Shown: positions 43,431 through 53,557, counted from the stretch's first letter. The stretch is DNA of 64,000 nt from Bacteroidota bacterium (GCA_013697245.1 JACCXH010000022.1:1-64000); one strand, 5' to 3'. Notes: generated by a model from the letters alone, not told the origin. Numbers and translations are program-made.

Positions 43431-43579
43431 CTTTTTTTGAAAAAATAGGGATTATTTATACCCCAAGATCGCTTTATTTTAACCCATTAGATAAAATCAA
43501 GCCTTCCGGGCTTAAAATTATTCAAAATAAAGTCAATTTTAGAGTCTTTTCTATCTAAAATTAATTGATACTTTTAGGG

Positions 43580-45049
43580 GTGCTAAAATACATAAAAATA
43601 CTCTTACTATTAATTCCTTTAAGCTTTTTTGGGCAAAATAACGCTCTCGATTCATTAAAAACTGCCCTAAAACTGGCAAAACACGATACCACCCGATGTA
43701 CTATTTTAAGTGCTATGGTTGAGACCGAAAACGACGCCAACGTTTGGATCAACTATAATAAAGAATTGGAAAAACTGGCAAGCGCCAATTTAGAAACTAC
43801 ACAGCCAAATGATCCGTTACATAAAGTTTATTTAAAATACCTTGCCGATGCATATAACAATACGGCATTTCTTGCTGATGAGACAGGTGATGTAGCCAGA
43901 GGGCTTGACTATAACAACAAAAGCTTAAAAATACAAGAACAGATCAGAAACAAGTCGGGCATTGGCAATTCGTTAAACAATATTGGCGGGATTTATTACA
44001 AACAGGGCAATGTATCTAAAGCGTTAGAATATTTTACTAAAAGCTTAAAAATATCCGAATCTATTAATGATTATTACGCTATTTCCAGGCTGTTAAACAA
44101 TATTGGAGGCATTTATTATAAGCAAAAAGAATTATCTAAAGCGCTTGAATATTATAATAAATGCCTGCTCATTAATAAACTTACCGATGATGTTGGGGGA
44201 ATGGCATCTGTCCTTAATAACCTTGGTAATTTATATTACGAAACCAATGATATAAACAAAGCGCTTGAAAGTTTTGAAAAAAGTTTAAAGTTGCGTGAAA
44301 GCCTTAACGATAAGCGGGGCATTGCCGAATCAATGAACAATATTGGTCAAATGTATTTTGCACAAAAGAAAGAAGATGAAGCCTTAAATTATTATAATAG
44401 AAGCTTAAACATTCAGAAAGAAATTAATGATAGAACAGGTATATCCTACACATATAATAATATTGCCGAGATCTATGTGCACCGCAAAAATTACGACAAG
44501 GCCTTAGAGTATTGTTTAATATCCATGAAAATTTGTAAAGACCTTGGTTACCCTGAAAACATAGAGTTTGTTGCTTACCAGTTAAACGAAGTATACAAAG
44601 CCAAAGGAGATTATAAAAATGCTTTACAAACTTATGAATTGTATATTTTAATGAAAGATAGCGTTGTAAATAGCGGTAACAGGAAAGCCTCCATCCGTTC
44701 GCAACTAAAATACGAATACGAAAAAAAAGCCGCGGCTGATAGTATAAAAGTAGCTGAAGAAAAAAAGATAACCACTTTACAATTAAAACAAGAAGAGAAT
44801 CAACGTTATTTTTTATACGGCGGCTTAGTATTAACTATGTTATTTGGCAGTTTCATGTTTAATCGCTTTCGTGTAACCAAAAAACAAAAAAACATTATCA
44901 ATCAACAAAAAACAATTGTTGAACACCAAAAGATATTAGTCGAAGAGAAACAAAAAGAAGTAATGGACAGTATACGTTACGCCAAGCGCATACAACAAAG
45001 TTTATTACCAACTGAAAAATACTTTGAACGTATTTTAACTAAAAAGTAA
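43580..45049 (+). CDS. TPR sensor-like membrane protein, array gene 1 (no output domain)
   Basis: About 489 residues from GTG 43580 (TTG 43565 also in frame). Signal peptide LKYIKILLLLIPLSFFGQN, leader motif LDSLKTALKLAKHDTTRC, about seven 40-residue TPRs (for example KSGIGNSLNNIGGIYYKQGN), conserved RKASIRSQLKYEYEKKAAAD, a membrane helix (RYFLYGGLVLTMLFGSFMFN), a coiled coil, and the tail QKEVMDSIRYAKRIQQSLLP-TEKYFERIL ending at residue ~489. In related proteins this tail continues into a SpoIIE phosphatase; here it stops. First of five tandem paralogues. Confidence 0.85.
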   Translation: MLKYIKILLLLIPLSFFGQNNALDSLKTALKLAKHDTTRCTILSAMVETENDANVWINYNKELEKLASANLETTQPNDPLHKVYLKYLADAYNNTAFLADETGDVARGLDYNNKSLKIQEQIRNKSGIGNSLNNIGGIYYKQGNVSKALEYFTKSLKISESINDYYAISRLLNNIGGIYYKQKELSKALEYYNKCLLINKLTDDVGGMASVLNNLGNLYYETNDINKALESFEKSLKLRESLNDKRGIAESMNNIGQMYFAQKKEDEALNYYNRSLNIQKEINDRTGISYTYNNIAEIYVHRKNYDKALEYCLISMKICKDLGYPENIEFVAYQLNEVYKAKGDYKNALQTYELYILMKDSVVNSGNRKASIRSQLKYEYEKKAAADSIKVAEEKKITTLQLKQEENQRYFLYGGLVLTMLFGSFMFNRFRVTKKQKNIINQQKTIVEHQKILVEEKQKEVMDSIRYAKRIQQSLLPTEKYFERILTKK

Positions 45050-45050
45050 A

Positions 45051-46664
45051 TTGAAAAAGCATTCAACATATTTTTTGATCAGCATTTTTTTATTTGCAAT
45101 TTGTAATTTTTACTATTCACAAAACGCAATACTTGATTCATTAAAAACAGTTTTAAACGCCGCAAAACACGATAGCACACGCTGTAATATACTCACTTCT
45201 TTAATAGATGCCGAAGGCAATGACAATATATGGCCAAAATACAACCAACAGCTTTTAACCATTGCCGAAACCAATCTTAAGTCAAAAACAGTATCACAAA
45301 ATAAAAGTTTAGAGTTTTTATTTTTAAAACACAAAGCCATGGCCATAAATAATACAGGCTACCTGTTCGACCTTAAAGGTGATTTAGAAAAAGCATTACT
45401 TAACTACAATATCAGTTTAAATATCCGCAAACAAATAAACGACGTCAAAGGGGTTGCCAATTCATTAAGTAACATTGGAGTACTTTATTTTAACCAGGGA
45501 AAAATTTCGTTGGTTTTAGATACCTACGAAAAAGGACTTACCATCCAGAAACAAATTGGAGATAAAAAAGGCATGAGTGTTACTTTAAACAATATCGGGC
45601 TTTTATACATGAGCCAAGGCGATATTGCCAATGCCCTCAATTATTACAGAGCAAGCCTAAAGCTTGAGGAAGAGATAGGCGATAAAGACGGACAGGCACT
45701 TGCTTATAACAATATGGGTCAGATATTTCAGTCGCAAGGCGAAATACAAAAGGCGCGCGAGATGAATTTAATGAGTTTAAAATTAAGAAAAGAGAGTAAA
45801 AATAAACATGGCGAAGCCGAATCACTTATTAACCTTGCCTTAATTTATTATAAAGACGGCGATATAAAAAAGTCCTTAAATTATAATTTTGAAGCTTTAA
45901 CTCTAAATAATGAAATTGGCAATAAAAGTGGTATGGCATATGCTTTTGCAAACATTGCTACAATTTATGTGAATACGCAAAAATTTGATTCTGCCGAAAA
46001 ATATTCATTCGCCAGTTTAAAAATTCGTGAAGAATTGAACGATGTTCAGGGTCTTCCGGATAGTTATTATAACCTTGGGTTCTTATACCTTAAAAAAGGG
46101 CAAATATCAGCAGCAAAAAAAAATGGCATTAAAGCGTTACAATTAGCAAAGCAGCTTGGATTTCCTGAGAACATATATCTTTCCTCAGCCCTGCTTTTTA
46201 GAATATATAAGCAGGAGAATAAACCAAAAGAGGCTCTTGAAATGTTTGAACTGTATGTAAAAATGCACGACAGTGTTAATAGCCGCGAAACAAAAAAAGC
46301 AAGCATAAAATCTCAATTAAAATACGAGTACGAAAAAAAAGCCGCGGCGGACAGCATCAAAGTACTAGAAGAAAAAAAAATAACTTCGGTAAAATTTAAA
46401 CATGAGCAAAATCAACGTTATTTTTTATATGGCGGCTTAGGTTTAACCATGTTATTTGGAGGCTTCATGTTTAATCGCTTCCGAATAACCAGGAAACAAA
46501 AAAATATTATCGATCAGCAAAAAACAATTGTTGAACACCAAAAAAAATTAGTTGAAGAAAAACAAAAAGAAGTATTAGACAGTATACGCTACGCTAAACG
46601 AATACAAACAAGTTTGTTGCCAACTGAAAAATTTATTGAACGGATTTTAAAAAACAAATTTTAA
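45051..46664 (+). CDS. TPR sensor-like membrane protein, array gene 2 (no output domain)
   Basis: 537 residues from TTG 45051, one base after the preceding stop. Signal peptide, LDSLKTVLNAAKHDSTRCNI, about seven TPRs, KKASIKSQLKYEYEKKAAAD, membrane helix YFLYGGLGLTMLFGGFMFNR, coiled coil, terminal QKEVLDSIRYAKRIQTSLLP then FIERILKNKF and stop. Layout identical to its neighbours; TPR sequences differ much more than the tail. Probably cotranslated with gene 1. Confidence 0.85.
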   Translation: MKKHSTYFLISIFLFAICNFYYSQNAILDSLKTVLNAAKHDSTRCNILTSLIDAEGNDNIWPKYNQQLLTIAETNLKSKTVSQNKSLEFLFLKHKAMAINNTGYLFDLKGDLEKALLNYNISLNIRKQINDVKGVANSLSNIGVLYFNQGKISLVLDTYEKGLTIQKQIGDKKGMSVTLNNIGLLYMSQGDIANALNYYRASLKLEEEIGDKDGQALAYNNMGQIFQSQGEIQKAREMNLMSLKLRKESKNKHGEAESLINLALIYYKDGDIKKSLNYNFEALTLNNEIGNKSGMAYAFANIATIYVNTQKFDSAEKYSFASLKIREELNDVQGLPDSYYNLGFLYLKKGQISAAKKNGIKALQLAKQLGFPENIYLSSALLFRIYKQENKPKEALEMFELYVKMHDSVNSRETKKASIKSQLKYEYEKKAAADSIKVLEEKKITSVKFKHEQNQRYFLYGGLGLTMLFGGFMFNRFRITRKQKNIIDQQKTIVEHQKKLVEEKQKEVLDSIRYAKRIQTSLLPTEKFIERILKNKF

Positions 46665-48269
46665 TTGAAAAGGCAATACCCTAAAATATTTTATCTCGTT
46701 ATCTGCTTGATTGCTTTTAATTTTCTTAAAGCTCAAGAGCAAACTCTTGATTCGTTAAATGATGAATTAAACCATACATTTGCAGATACCACAAAAATTA
46801 AACTATTAAGTGAATTGAGTGAAATTTGTGACGTAAAAGACATTCCAAAATACAGTAAACAGGCGGTTATGATTTCCGAAAAAAAATTGCGCTTTGCTTC
46901 TTTAGAAAAAAAAGAGAAATATTTTTATTTATTTCACCTATCAAAAGCTTATAACAATATTGGATTCTATTATTCTGAAAAAAATGATTTCGAAAAAGCA
47001 ACCAACTATTACTTGAATGCGCTAAAAATTCAAAAAGATATAAATGACAGTTTAGGTATTGGCACTTCGCTAAACAATATCGGACTAATTTATAATCAAC
47101 AAAATAAAACGGATAAGGCAATTGAATATTTTGAAAAAAGTTTAAATATTAGACAACGACTAAAAGATATGGACGGCTTTGCCGGATCTTTAATAAATAT
47201 CGGTTCAATCTATAATAGACAGGGCAATATTTTAAAAGCAATAGAGTACTATAATAAAGCCCTAAAAACCTATGAGGCCGGCAATAATAAACAAGGGGTT
47301 GCAACGGCTTTAAATAATATAGCTTTTATATACAATAATCAGAATGACGAAATAAAGGCACTAGAATATTATAAAAAAGCTTTTGAGTTACAAAAAGAGC
47401 TAAAAGATAAGAATGGTATAGGCAATTCACTAAATAATATAGGCCTTATTTTGAAACATAGAGCAGACTATAAAAATGCGTTAATATATTTTAATAATTG
47501 TTTAAAAATAAGAGAAGAACAAGACGATAAAAAAGGCATTTCGTTGGCATTAAACAATATTGCTACTGTTTATAGTGACAAAAATCAATATGCAGTAGCA
47601 CTTGATTATTGCTTAAGGTCTTTAAATATATGCAAAGAAATAAATCACAAAAAAGGAATTGCCATTGCGTTAAACAGCTTAGGTATAATTTATGAAAAAA
47701 AGGGAGAATTTGCCCTTGCCGAAAATTATGGATTGGAAAGCTTGCAAATTGCAAAAGAATTAGAATTTCCAGAACATATAAAACACGCATCAAATTTACT
47801 TTACCGAATATATAAACAACGAAAAAATTATCCGAAAACATTAGAGATGTTTGAACTTTATATTCAAATGAGAGATAGCCTAAATAACCAAGAAACGAGA
47901 AAAGCCTCAATCAAAAGCCAACTAAAATACGAGTACGAAAAAAAAGCAGCTGCCGATAGCGTTAAAGTTGCAGAAGAAAAAAAGCTAACCACTGTAAAAT
48001 TGAAACAAGAAGAAAATCAACGTTATTTTTTATACTCAGGCTTATTACTAACTATTTTTTTTGGGATATTTATGTTTAACCGTTTTCGTGTAACACAAAA
48101 ACAAAAAAACATCATTAACGAGCAAAAAACAGTAGTTGAACTACAGAAAAAAATAGTGGAAGAAAAACAAAAGGAAGTAATGGACAGTATACGTTACGCT
48201 AAACGAATACAAACAAGTTTATTACCAACTGAAAAATATTTTGAACGAATATTAGGAAATAAAAGTTGA
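46665..48269 (+). CDS. TPR sensor-like membrane protein, array gene 3 (no output domain)
   Basis: 534 residues from TTG 46665, directly after the preceding stop codon. The N-terminal domain diverges (LDSLNDELNHTFADTTKIKL instead of AKHDTTRC). About eight TPRs (the longest set: LNNIGLIYNQQNKTDKAIEY), RKASIKSQLKYEYEKKAAAD, membrane helix, coiled coil and the tail EVMDSIRYAKRIQTSLLP. No domain after the tail. The stop TGA at 48267-48269 overlaps the next start (TTGA). Confidence 0.85.
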   Translation: MKRQYPKIFYLVICLIAFNFLKAQEQTLDSLNDELNHTFADTTKIKLLSELSEICDVKDIPKYSKQAVMISEKKLRFASLEKKEKYFYLFHLSKAYNNIGFYYSEKNDFEKATNYYLNALKIQKDINDSLGIGTSLNNIGLIYNQQNKTDKAIEYFEKSLNIRQRLKDMDGFAGSLINIGSIYNRQGNILKAIEYYNKALKTYEAGNNKQGVATALNNIAFIYNNQNDEIKALEYYKKAFELQKELKDKNGIGNSLNNIGLILKHRADYKNALIYFNNCLKIREEQDDKKGISLALNNIATVYSDKNQYAVALDYCLRSLNICKEINHKKGIAIALNSLGIIYEKKGEFALAENYGLESLQIAKELEFPEHIKHASNLLYRIYKQRKNYPKTLEMFELYIQMRDSLNNQETRKASIKSQLKYEYEKKAAADSVKVAEEKKLTTVKLKQEENQRYFLYSGLLLTIFFGIFMFNRFRVTQKQKNIINEQKTVVELQKKIVEEKQKEVMDSIRYAKRIQTSLLPTEKYFERILGNKS

Positions 48270-49756
48270 AGAGAATACTATACATATTACTTATCTGCAA
48301 TATACAAATTGCTATCAACTTCTGTTTTGCCCAAGAAAGAAGAACGATGGATTCGTTAAATTTAGCTTTAAAAACGGCTAAACACGATACCACACGCTGT
48401 AATATTTTAATTGCAATGATCGAGGCAGAAACTGAGGATGTTATCTCGATAAAGTATAATGAACAGTTAAAAAATATTACAGAAAGCAAACTAAAAACAA
48501 CTGAATCGACTTTGCCAGAATATCGCATTTATAAAAAACATTATGCTGCTTCATTAAATAATATTGGTTATGCGTATGATATTGCAGGCAATAGTCTAAA
48601 AGCCTTAGAATATTATAGCAAAAGCCAAAAAATACAAGAAGAAATTGGCGATAAGAATGGAGTTGCCACTTCCCTAAATAACATTGCGTATATTTATAAT
48701 AATCAGGGTGATATTTTAAAAGCCTTAGAATATTTCAGCAAAAGTCTAAAAATACAAGAAGGGATTGGCGACAAAAAAGGAATTTCAGTTCTATTAAATA
48801 ACATAGCAGGTATTTACAATTATCAAGGCGATAGTAAGAAGGCGTTAAGTTATCTGGAAAAGAGCTTAAAAATAAGAGAAGAAATTGGCGATAAAAATGG
48901 AATTGCTCGTGCATTAAATAACATTGGGTACTTTTATAATAAGCAAAACAATATTAATACTTCTATAATTTACTTCAGGAAAAGCCTTAAAATAAGAGAG
49001 GAAACTGATGATAAACCAGGGATTGCTGCTTCACTAATTAACATTGGGTATATTTACAAAATGCAAAATAATGTTCCGGAAGCATTAAATTATTTGGATC
49101 GAAGTCTAAAAATAAGCGAAGAGATTGGAGATAAAAATGGAATTGCAGATTGTCTAAATTACATTGGGGGTATTTATTGTGAACAAAAAAATTATAGCAA
49201 AGCTCTGTCTTATTGCAAAAAAAGCATGGTGTTGGCAAATGAATTGTCTTATCCTGTAGTTATTAAAAATGTAGCGAAAAATTTAAACCAAATTTACAAA
49301 GCCCTCGGAGATGACAAAAATTCATTATTAAACTACGAGCTCTACATTCAAATGCGCGATAGTATTAGTAACCAGGAAACAAAAAAAGCCAGTATTAAAA
49401 GCCAACTTAAATACGAATACGAAAAAAAAGCTGTCGCAGATAGCGTTAAAGTTGCAGAAGAAAAAAAGTTAACTACCGTAAAATTAAAACAAGAAAAAAC
49501 ACAACGTTACTTTTTATATGGCGGCTTGGGCTTAACCGTTTTATTTGGGCTATTTATGTTTAATCGCTTTCGTATAACACGAAAACAAAAAACTATTATT
49601 GAACAGCAAAAAACAATAGTTGAACACCAAAAAAGTTTAGTAGATGAAAAACAAAAAGAAATTTTAGACAGCATTCATTATGCGAAACGCATACAAACCA
49701 GTTTATTACCAACACAAATTTATATTCAAAGACAATTAAATAAACTGAAAAATTGA
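48266..49756 (+). CDS. TPR sensor-like membrane protein, array gene 4 (no output domain)
   Basis: 496 residues from TTG 48266 (overlaps the previous stop). Signal peptide, LALKTAKHDTTRCNILIAMI, about seven TPRs with highly regular KSLKIQEEIGDKNGIATSLN-like units, KKASIKSQLKYEYEKKAVAD, membrane helix, coiled coil, and tail EILDSIHYAKRIQTSLLP with a shorter, more divergent C-terminus. Stop TGA overlaps the next TTG start. Confidence 0.85.
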   Translation: MKRILYILLICNIQIAINFCFAQERRTMDSLNLALKTAKHDTTRCNILIAMIEAETEDVISIKYNEQLKNITESKLKTTESTLPEYRIYKKHYAASLNNIGYAYDIAGNSLKALEYYSKSQKIQEEIGDKNGVATSLNNIAYIYNNQGDILKALEYFSKSLKIQEGIGDKKGISVLLNNIAGIYNYQGDSKKALSYLEKSLKIREEIGDKNGIARALNNIGYFYNKQNNINTSIIYFRKSLKIREETDDKPGIAASLINIGYIYKMQNNVPEALNYLDRSLKISEEIGDKNGIADCLNYIGGIYCEQKNYSKALSYCKKSMVLANELSYPVVIKNVAKNLNQIYKALGDDKNSLLNYELYIQMRDSISNQETKKASIKSQLKYEYEKKAVADSVKVAEEKKLTTVKLKQEKTQRYFLYGGLGLTVLFGLFMFNRFRITRKQKTIIEQQKTIVEHQKSLVDEKQKEILDSIHYAKRIQTSLLPTQIYIQRQLNKLKN

Positions 49757-51108
49757 ACTTAAAAGTAAAAAAAATATTTATTTGGTTACTCATAATTTAT
49801 TGTAACTCAATTTTAATTGGGCAAAATAAAGATTCACTTAAGACAGAAATAAAGAACGCAAAACATGATACTACGCGCTGCAAACTATTGAGTATGCTAA
49901 TAGAGAACGAATACGATGAGAAGATCTGGCCGGCATATAATGAAAAGTTATTTGAGCTGGCAAAAAAGAATGTTGAAGCACAAGCCCCGGGTAAATTAAA
50001 GAACGCCTACCTCACCTATTTTGCAAATGCAACAAACAACAAAGGTTATCTTGCCCAGGAACATGGGGATATAAGTAAGGCGCTTGAGTATTATTTTAGT
50101 GCTTTAAAACTGGAAGAACAGCTAGGCGACAAAAAAAATATGGCAACCACTATAAATAATATTGCCTACATATATATGCATCAGGGAGGTGTAGAACGAT
50201 CTCTTGAATATGTAAATAAGGCACTTGAGCTACAAAAAGAAATTAAAGACAGTAATGGAATTGCAAATAGCTACAATAATCTAGGCAATCTATACCGGAA
50301 CAAAAATGATATTGAAAGATCTTTAGAGTATTTTGAACGATCGTTAGAGATCCAAAAAAAATTAAATAATATAAATGGCGTAGCGGTTTGTCTTTCCAAT
50401 ATTGGTGATATATATACAAAAAAAGGTGAGCCCAAAATAAGTGTTGACTATTATTTGCAGGCAATGAAAATTAATGCAGAAACGAATGACAAAGATGCAA
50501 TAGCTTATAATTTAAATTGTTTGGCAAATTTAATGTATAGTATGGGTAGATCAGAAGAGGCTTTAAATTATGGCCTTAAAGGCTATACGCTTGCTAAAGA
50601 AGTTGATTATATAGAGAATATAAGGAACGCCTCATATATCCTATACAAGATATATAAAAAACAAAATAATTATCCTGAAGCTTTAAAGATGTATCAATCA
50701 TACATAACTATGCGCGATAGTTTAAATAACACGGAAACACGAAGATCTTCTATAAAGAATCAGTTAAAATATGAATATGAGAAAAAAGCAGCTGCCGATT
50801 CTGTGCGCGTTATGGAAGAAAAAAAAGTGATCGCAGTACAATTAAAACACGAAAGAACACAACGTTATTTCTTATATGGCGGTTTAAGCTTAACAATGCT
50901 ATTTGGAATATTTATGCTTAACCGTTTTAGAGTAACTAAAAAACAAAAAAATATTATTAACGAGCAAAAAATTCTTGTTGAAAAACAAAAACTATTGGTA
51001 GAAGAAAAGCAGAAAGAGGTTTTAGACAGTATTCATTATGCTAAGCGAATACAAACCAGTTTATTGCCGAATGAAAACTATTTAAAGAAACACATTCCAA
51101 AAACTTAA
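49753..51108 (+). CDS. TPR sensor-like membrane protein, array gene 5 (no output domain)
   Basis: 451 residues from TTG 49753 (TTGA overlap with gene 4). Shortest member: about five to six TPRs (SNGIANSYNNLGNLYRNKND), RRSSIKNQLKYEYEKKAAAD, membrane helix, coiled coil, tail EVLDSIHYAKRIQTSLLP. C-terminus NENYLKKHIPKT. Its stop overlaps the stop of the convergent tatD gene by four bases. No terminator hairpin is seen at this end. Confidence 0.85.
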   Translation: MNLKVKKIFIWLLIIYCNSILIGQNKDSLKTEIKNAKHDTTRCKLLSMLIENEYDEKIWPAYNEKLFELAKKNVEAQAPGKLKNAYLTYFANATNNKGYLAQEHGDISKALEYYFSALKLEEQLGDKKNMATTINNIAYIYMHQGGVERSLEYVNKALELQKEIKDSNGIANSYNNLGNLYRNKNDIERSLEYFERSLEIQKKLNNINGVAVCLSNIGDIYTKKGEPKISVDYYLQAMKINAETNDKDAIAYNLNCLANLMYSMGRSEEALNYGLKGYTLAKEVDYIENIRNASYILYKIYKKQNNYPEALKMYQSYITMRDSLNNTETRRSSIKNQLKYEYEKKAAADSVRVMEEKKVIAVQLKHERTQRYFLYGGLSLTMLFGIFMLNRFRVTKKQKNIINEQKILVEKQKLLVEEKQKEVLDSIHYAKRIQTSLLPNENYLKKHIPKT

Positions 51109-51869
51109 TTCCCAAAAATGAATTGCGCGTTGGCATTTGTAATTTCGGCAAGCTCAGACATGGAAATATTTTTAAGTTCTGCTAATCTTTTAGCAACGTC
51201 TAATAAATAGACCGGCTCGTTTCTTTTCCCTCTGTGCGGTACAGGCGCTAAATACGGGGCATCTGTTTCCAGAACCAAATGGTCTAAGCTTATTTCTTCT
51301 ACTACTTTATCCAAACCGGAGTTTTTAAAAGTAAGCACCCCTCCTATTCCCAATTTAAAATTACCTAAATCAATAATTTTATTGGCCTGTTCCACATTTC
51401 CCGAAAAACAATGAAAGATAGCTTTTGGTAATTTCTCAAAAGAGATCAATATCTCGTAGATCTCATCAAACGCACTGCGGCAATGAATGGAAACAGGGTA
51501 ATTATAATCAAGCGCCCATTGCAATTGCATTTTAAAGGCCTTTTGTTGTTCTTTTAAAAATGTTTTGTCCCAATAAAGATCAATGCCAATTTCGCCAACC
51601 GCACTATACTTTCTTTTTTCTAACCAGCTTTTTACGAGTGCCAATTCTTCTTCAACACTAGCATTTACACTGCATGGATGAAGGCCCATCATGGCAAAAC
51701 AATTTTCGGGAAATTCTTTTTCGAGTTGATGCATTACTTCGATGGAAGAAGAATCTATATTTGGCAAATAAAATTTTGTAACACCATTTGTAATAGCTTT
51801 TTGGATCAAAGCCTTTCTATCGGCATTAAACTCTTCAGCATAAAGGTGTGTATGTGTATCAATGATCAT
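51105..51869 (-). CDS. tatD: TatD family metal-dependent hydrolase
   Basis: 254 residues from ATG 51869, with a longer in-frame extension to 51932 rejected because the family starts at the HxH motif. IDTHTHLY, GEIGIDLYWD, SIHCRSAFDEIYEILIS, FHCFSGN and ETDAPYLAP are the metal and catalytic motifs. Cytosolic DNase/3'-5' exonuclease activity is known for TatD. Convergent, overlapping the last array gene by four bases. Confidence 0.93.
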   Translation of the reverse strand: MIIDTHTHLYAEEFNADRKALIQKAITNGVTKFYLPNIDSSSIEVMHQLEKEFPENCFAMMGLHPCSVNASVEEELALVKSWLEKRKYSAVGEIGIDLYWDKTFLKEQQKAFKMQLQWALDYNYPVSIHCRSAFDEIYEILISFEKLPKAIFHCFSGNVEQANKIIDLGNFKLGIGGVLTFKNSGLDKVVEEISLDHLVLETDAPYLAPVPHRGKRNEPVYLLDVAKRLAELKNISMSELAEITNANAQFIFGN

Positions 51870-51907
51870 ATTAAGTTGTAAAGATACATCAAATTCATTA
51901 TTTTTAT

Positions 51908-51915
51908 TATCTTTG
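51908..51915 (+). promoter_or_regulatory. -7 element of the T9SS protein gene
   Basis: TATCTTTG at 51908-51915 fits TAnnTTTG, ending 15 bases before ATG 51931; it lies inside the rejected N-terminal extension of tatD. No good -33 box. Confidence 0.5.
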
Positions 51916-51930
51916 ATTAAAATCCAATTC

Positions 51931-52941
51931 ATGAAAACAATTTTAATACATCTGAGTTTTTTACTAACACTGAGTTTAAACGCTCAATACACGATTACTT
52001 CAACTTCTAATCCCGTTCCGGGAGATATAGAAGCTACAGTTTATACGTATACGACCGGCTTAAATCAACCTGTTACCGGTACAAATAAGTTATGGAATTA
52101 TTCAGGAATCAGCGTCAACTTAACTTCAACTTCTTCGGGTACTTATGTACCTATCTCAACTGTACCTAATAACAATCTTTTTCCCGGAGCAACTATTGCT
52201 GTAGATCAAGGTTTTCAAAATTATGATGTTTATAAAATAAATTCTTCCACCAGAGATGAACTGGGTTTTGCCTCGCCAACCGCTACAAACTGCTTAGTGC
52301 TTAATAATCCAATAACTCTTTTTACCCTACCATTCGCATATGGTAGCAGTTATTATGATACTTTCGGCTTTAACATCACAGGCGAAACACTTACCGGCAC
52401 TTTAACTACTATTGCTGATGGAACAGGAACCTTAGTTTTACCGGGTTTTACTTTAACTAATGTAGTAATGGTTTCTACAAATTATACTGAAGTTGATGTG
52501 ACGCCAACCACCACGATCACAACTGCAGGTTTACAACACCTGTTTTATTCTAATGTAAGTAAATTCCCTTTGTTTTCAATAAGTACAAGCACTAATATTC
52601 AAAACTCAGTAAGTTCGATATCTACTGATGCTTATGTAAATAAAAATTTCTCTATGCCAGTTGGCATTAAGGAAATAACTGATGAAAATAATTTTAGCAT
52701 TTACCCCAACCCGGTTAATAAAGAAACAGTTTTTATAAATTTTACAAATAAAGAGAATAAAGAAATTAGTATAACGCTCTTAAATACTTTGGGACAAGTA
52801 ATAAAAGAAAACAAATACGAGAATTTATCTTCGGGAGAAAACAAATTAAGTTTAGACCTAAAAAATATTCCACCTGGCATTCATTCTCTTCAAATAAACT
52901 CCGGCGGAATTGAAAGCGTAAAAAAATTAGTTATTGAATAA
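51931..52941 (+). CDS. T9SS-secreted hypothetical protein
   Basis: 336 residues from ATG 51931 (an upstream ORF from 51862 is rejected because MKTILIHLSFLLTLSLNA is the signal peptide). Beta-rich mature domain with Thr/Ser-rich strands (TGTLTTIADGTGTLVLPGFT), no known catalytic family, and a type A sorting domain at the C-terminus (FSIYPNPVNKETVFINF, PPGIHSLQINS). Its stop is followed directly by the stop of the convergent TetR gene. Confidence 0.78.
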   Translation: MKTILIHLSFLLTLSLNAQYTITSTSNPVPGDIEATVYTYTTGLNQPVTGTNKLWNYSGISVNLTSTSSGTYVPISTVPNNNLFPGATIAVDQGFQNYDVYKINSSTRDELGFASPTATNCLVLNNPITLFTLPFAYGSSYYDTFGFNITGETLTGTLTTIADGTGTLVLPGFTLTNVVMVSTNYTEVDVTPTTTITTAGLQHLFYSNVSKFPLFSISTSTNIQNSVSSISTDAYVNKNFSMPVGIKEITDENNFSIYPNPVNKETVFINFTNKENKEISITLLNTLGQVIKENKYENLSSGENKLSLDLKNIPPGIHSLQINSGGIESVKKLVIE

Positions 52942-53523
52942 TTAATTTAAAGAGTCTAGTGCTACTTTAACAACATTATTCAATTCGGTCTTACCTGCCC
53001 CACTCTGGCTCATTACCCGCAATCCACATAAAGTGTTGTAAAGGAACTGCCCGTAAATTTTAGCCGGTTTATTTAGTTTTAAAACTTTCTTTTGTTCTGC
53101 ATCGCTTATCCACGATGAAAATAAATTTTGCACTTCATCTTTGTTATTGCAAATAACCTGCGATGTTTTAAAACATTGCTTACTCATTTCCGCCGCGGCA
53201 TTTACCAATAAACAACCATTATCATCAGGGTTCTCAACCAAATGGTTAACAACACCTTTAAACATGGTCTCTAATTTCTGGAAGCCGTTAAGGTTTTTTT
53301 CGTCAACGCTCTGAAATTTTTTATCGTTCGATTCTTTATAAAATTCAAGCGATTGTAAATATAAATTATGCTTGTCCTTAAAAGAGTCGTATAAACTGCT
53401 GCGACTAAGACCGGTGGCGGTTAAGATCTCATCAATAGATGTACCGTTATAACCTTTTTCGTGAAAGACATTAGATGCCGCTTCGAGCACTTTGTCTTTA
53501 TCAAATTGTTTGTATTTTGGCAT
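52942..53523 (-). CDS. TetR/AcrR family transcriptional regulator
   Basis: 193 residues. N-terminal helix-turn-helix FHEKGYNGTSIDEILTATGL-SRSSLYDSFKDK, then a helical ligand domain (about 65-193) with TetR_C-type pattern (LVNAAAEMSKQC). Ligand unknown. Two inverted repeats lie upstream (53558-53593), suggesting autoregulation. Convergent with the T9SS protein. Confidence 0.9.
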   Translation of the reverse strand: MPKYKQFDKDKVLEAASNVFHEKGYNGTSIDEILTATGLSRSSLYDSFKDKHNLYLQSLEFYKESNDKKFQSVDEKNLNGFQKLETMFKGVVNHLVENPDDNGCLLVNAAAEMSKQCFKTSQVICNNKDEVQNLFSSWISDAEQKKVLKLNKPAKIYGQFLYNTLCGLRVMSQSGAGKTELNNVVKVALDSLN

Positions 53524-53557
53524 AGGGTTAATAATTTGAATGTAAAATTAAAACATC

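Noticed and set aside
43501-43515. AAGCC/GGCTT hairpin before the TPR array as a terminator
   Set aside because: Only five base pairs, no U-tract, and no gene ends there.
43565-51108. Array could be one split gene broken by frameshifts or an assembly artefact
   Set aside because: Each unit has its own signal peptide, TPR set, membrane helix and tail, and the units differ in sequence and length.
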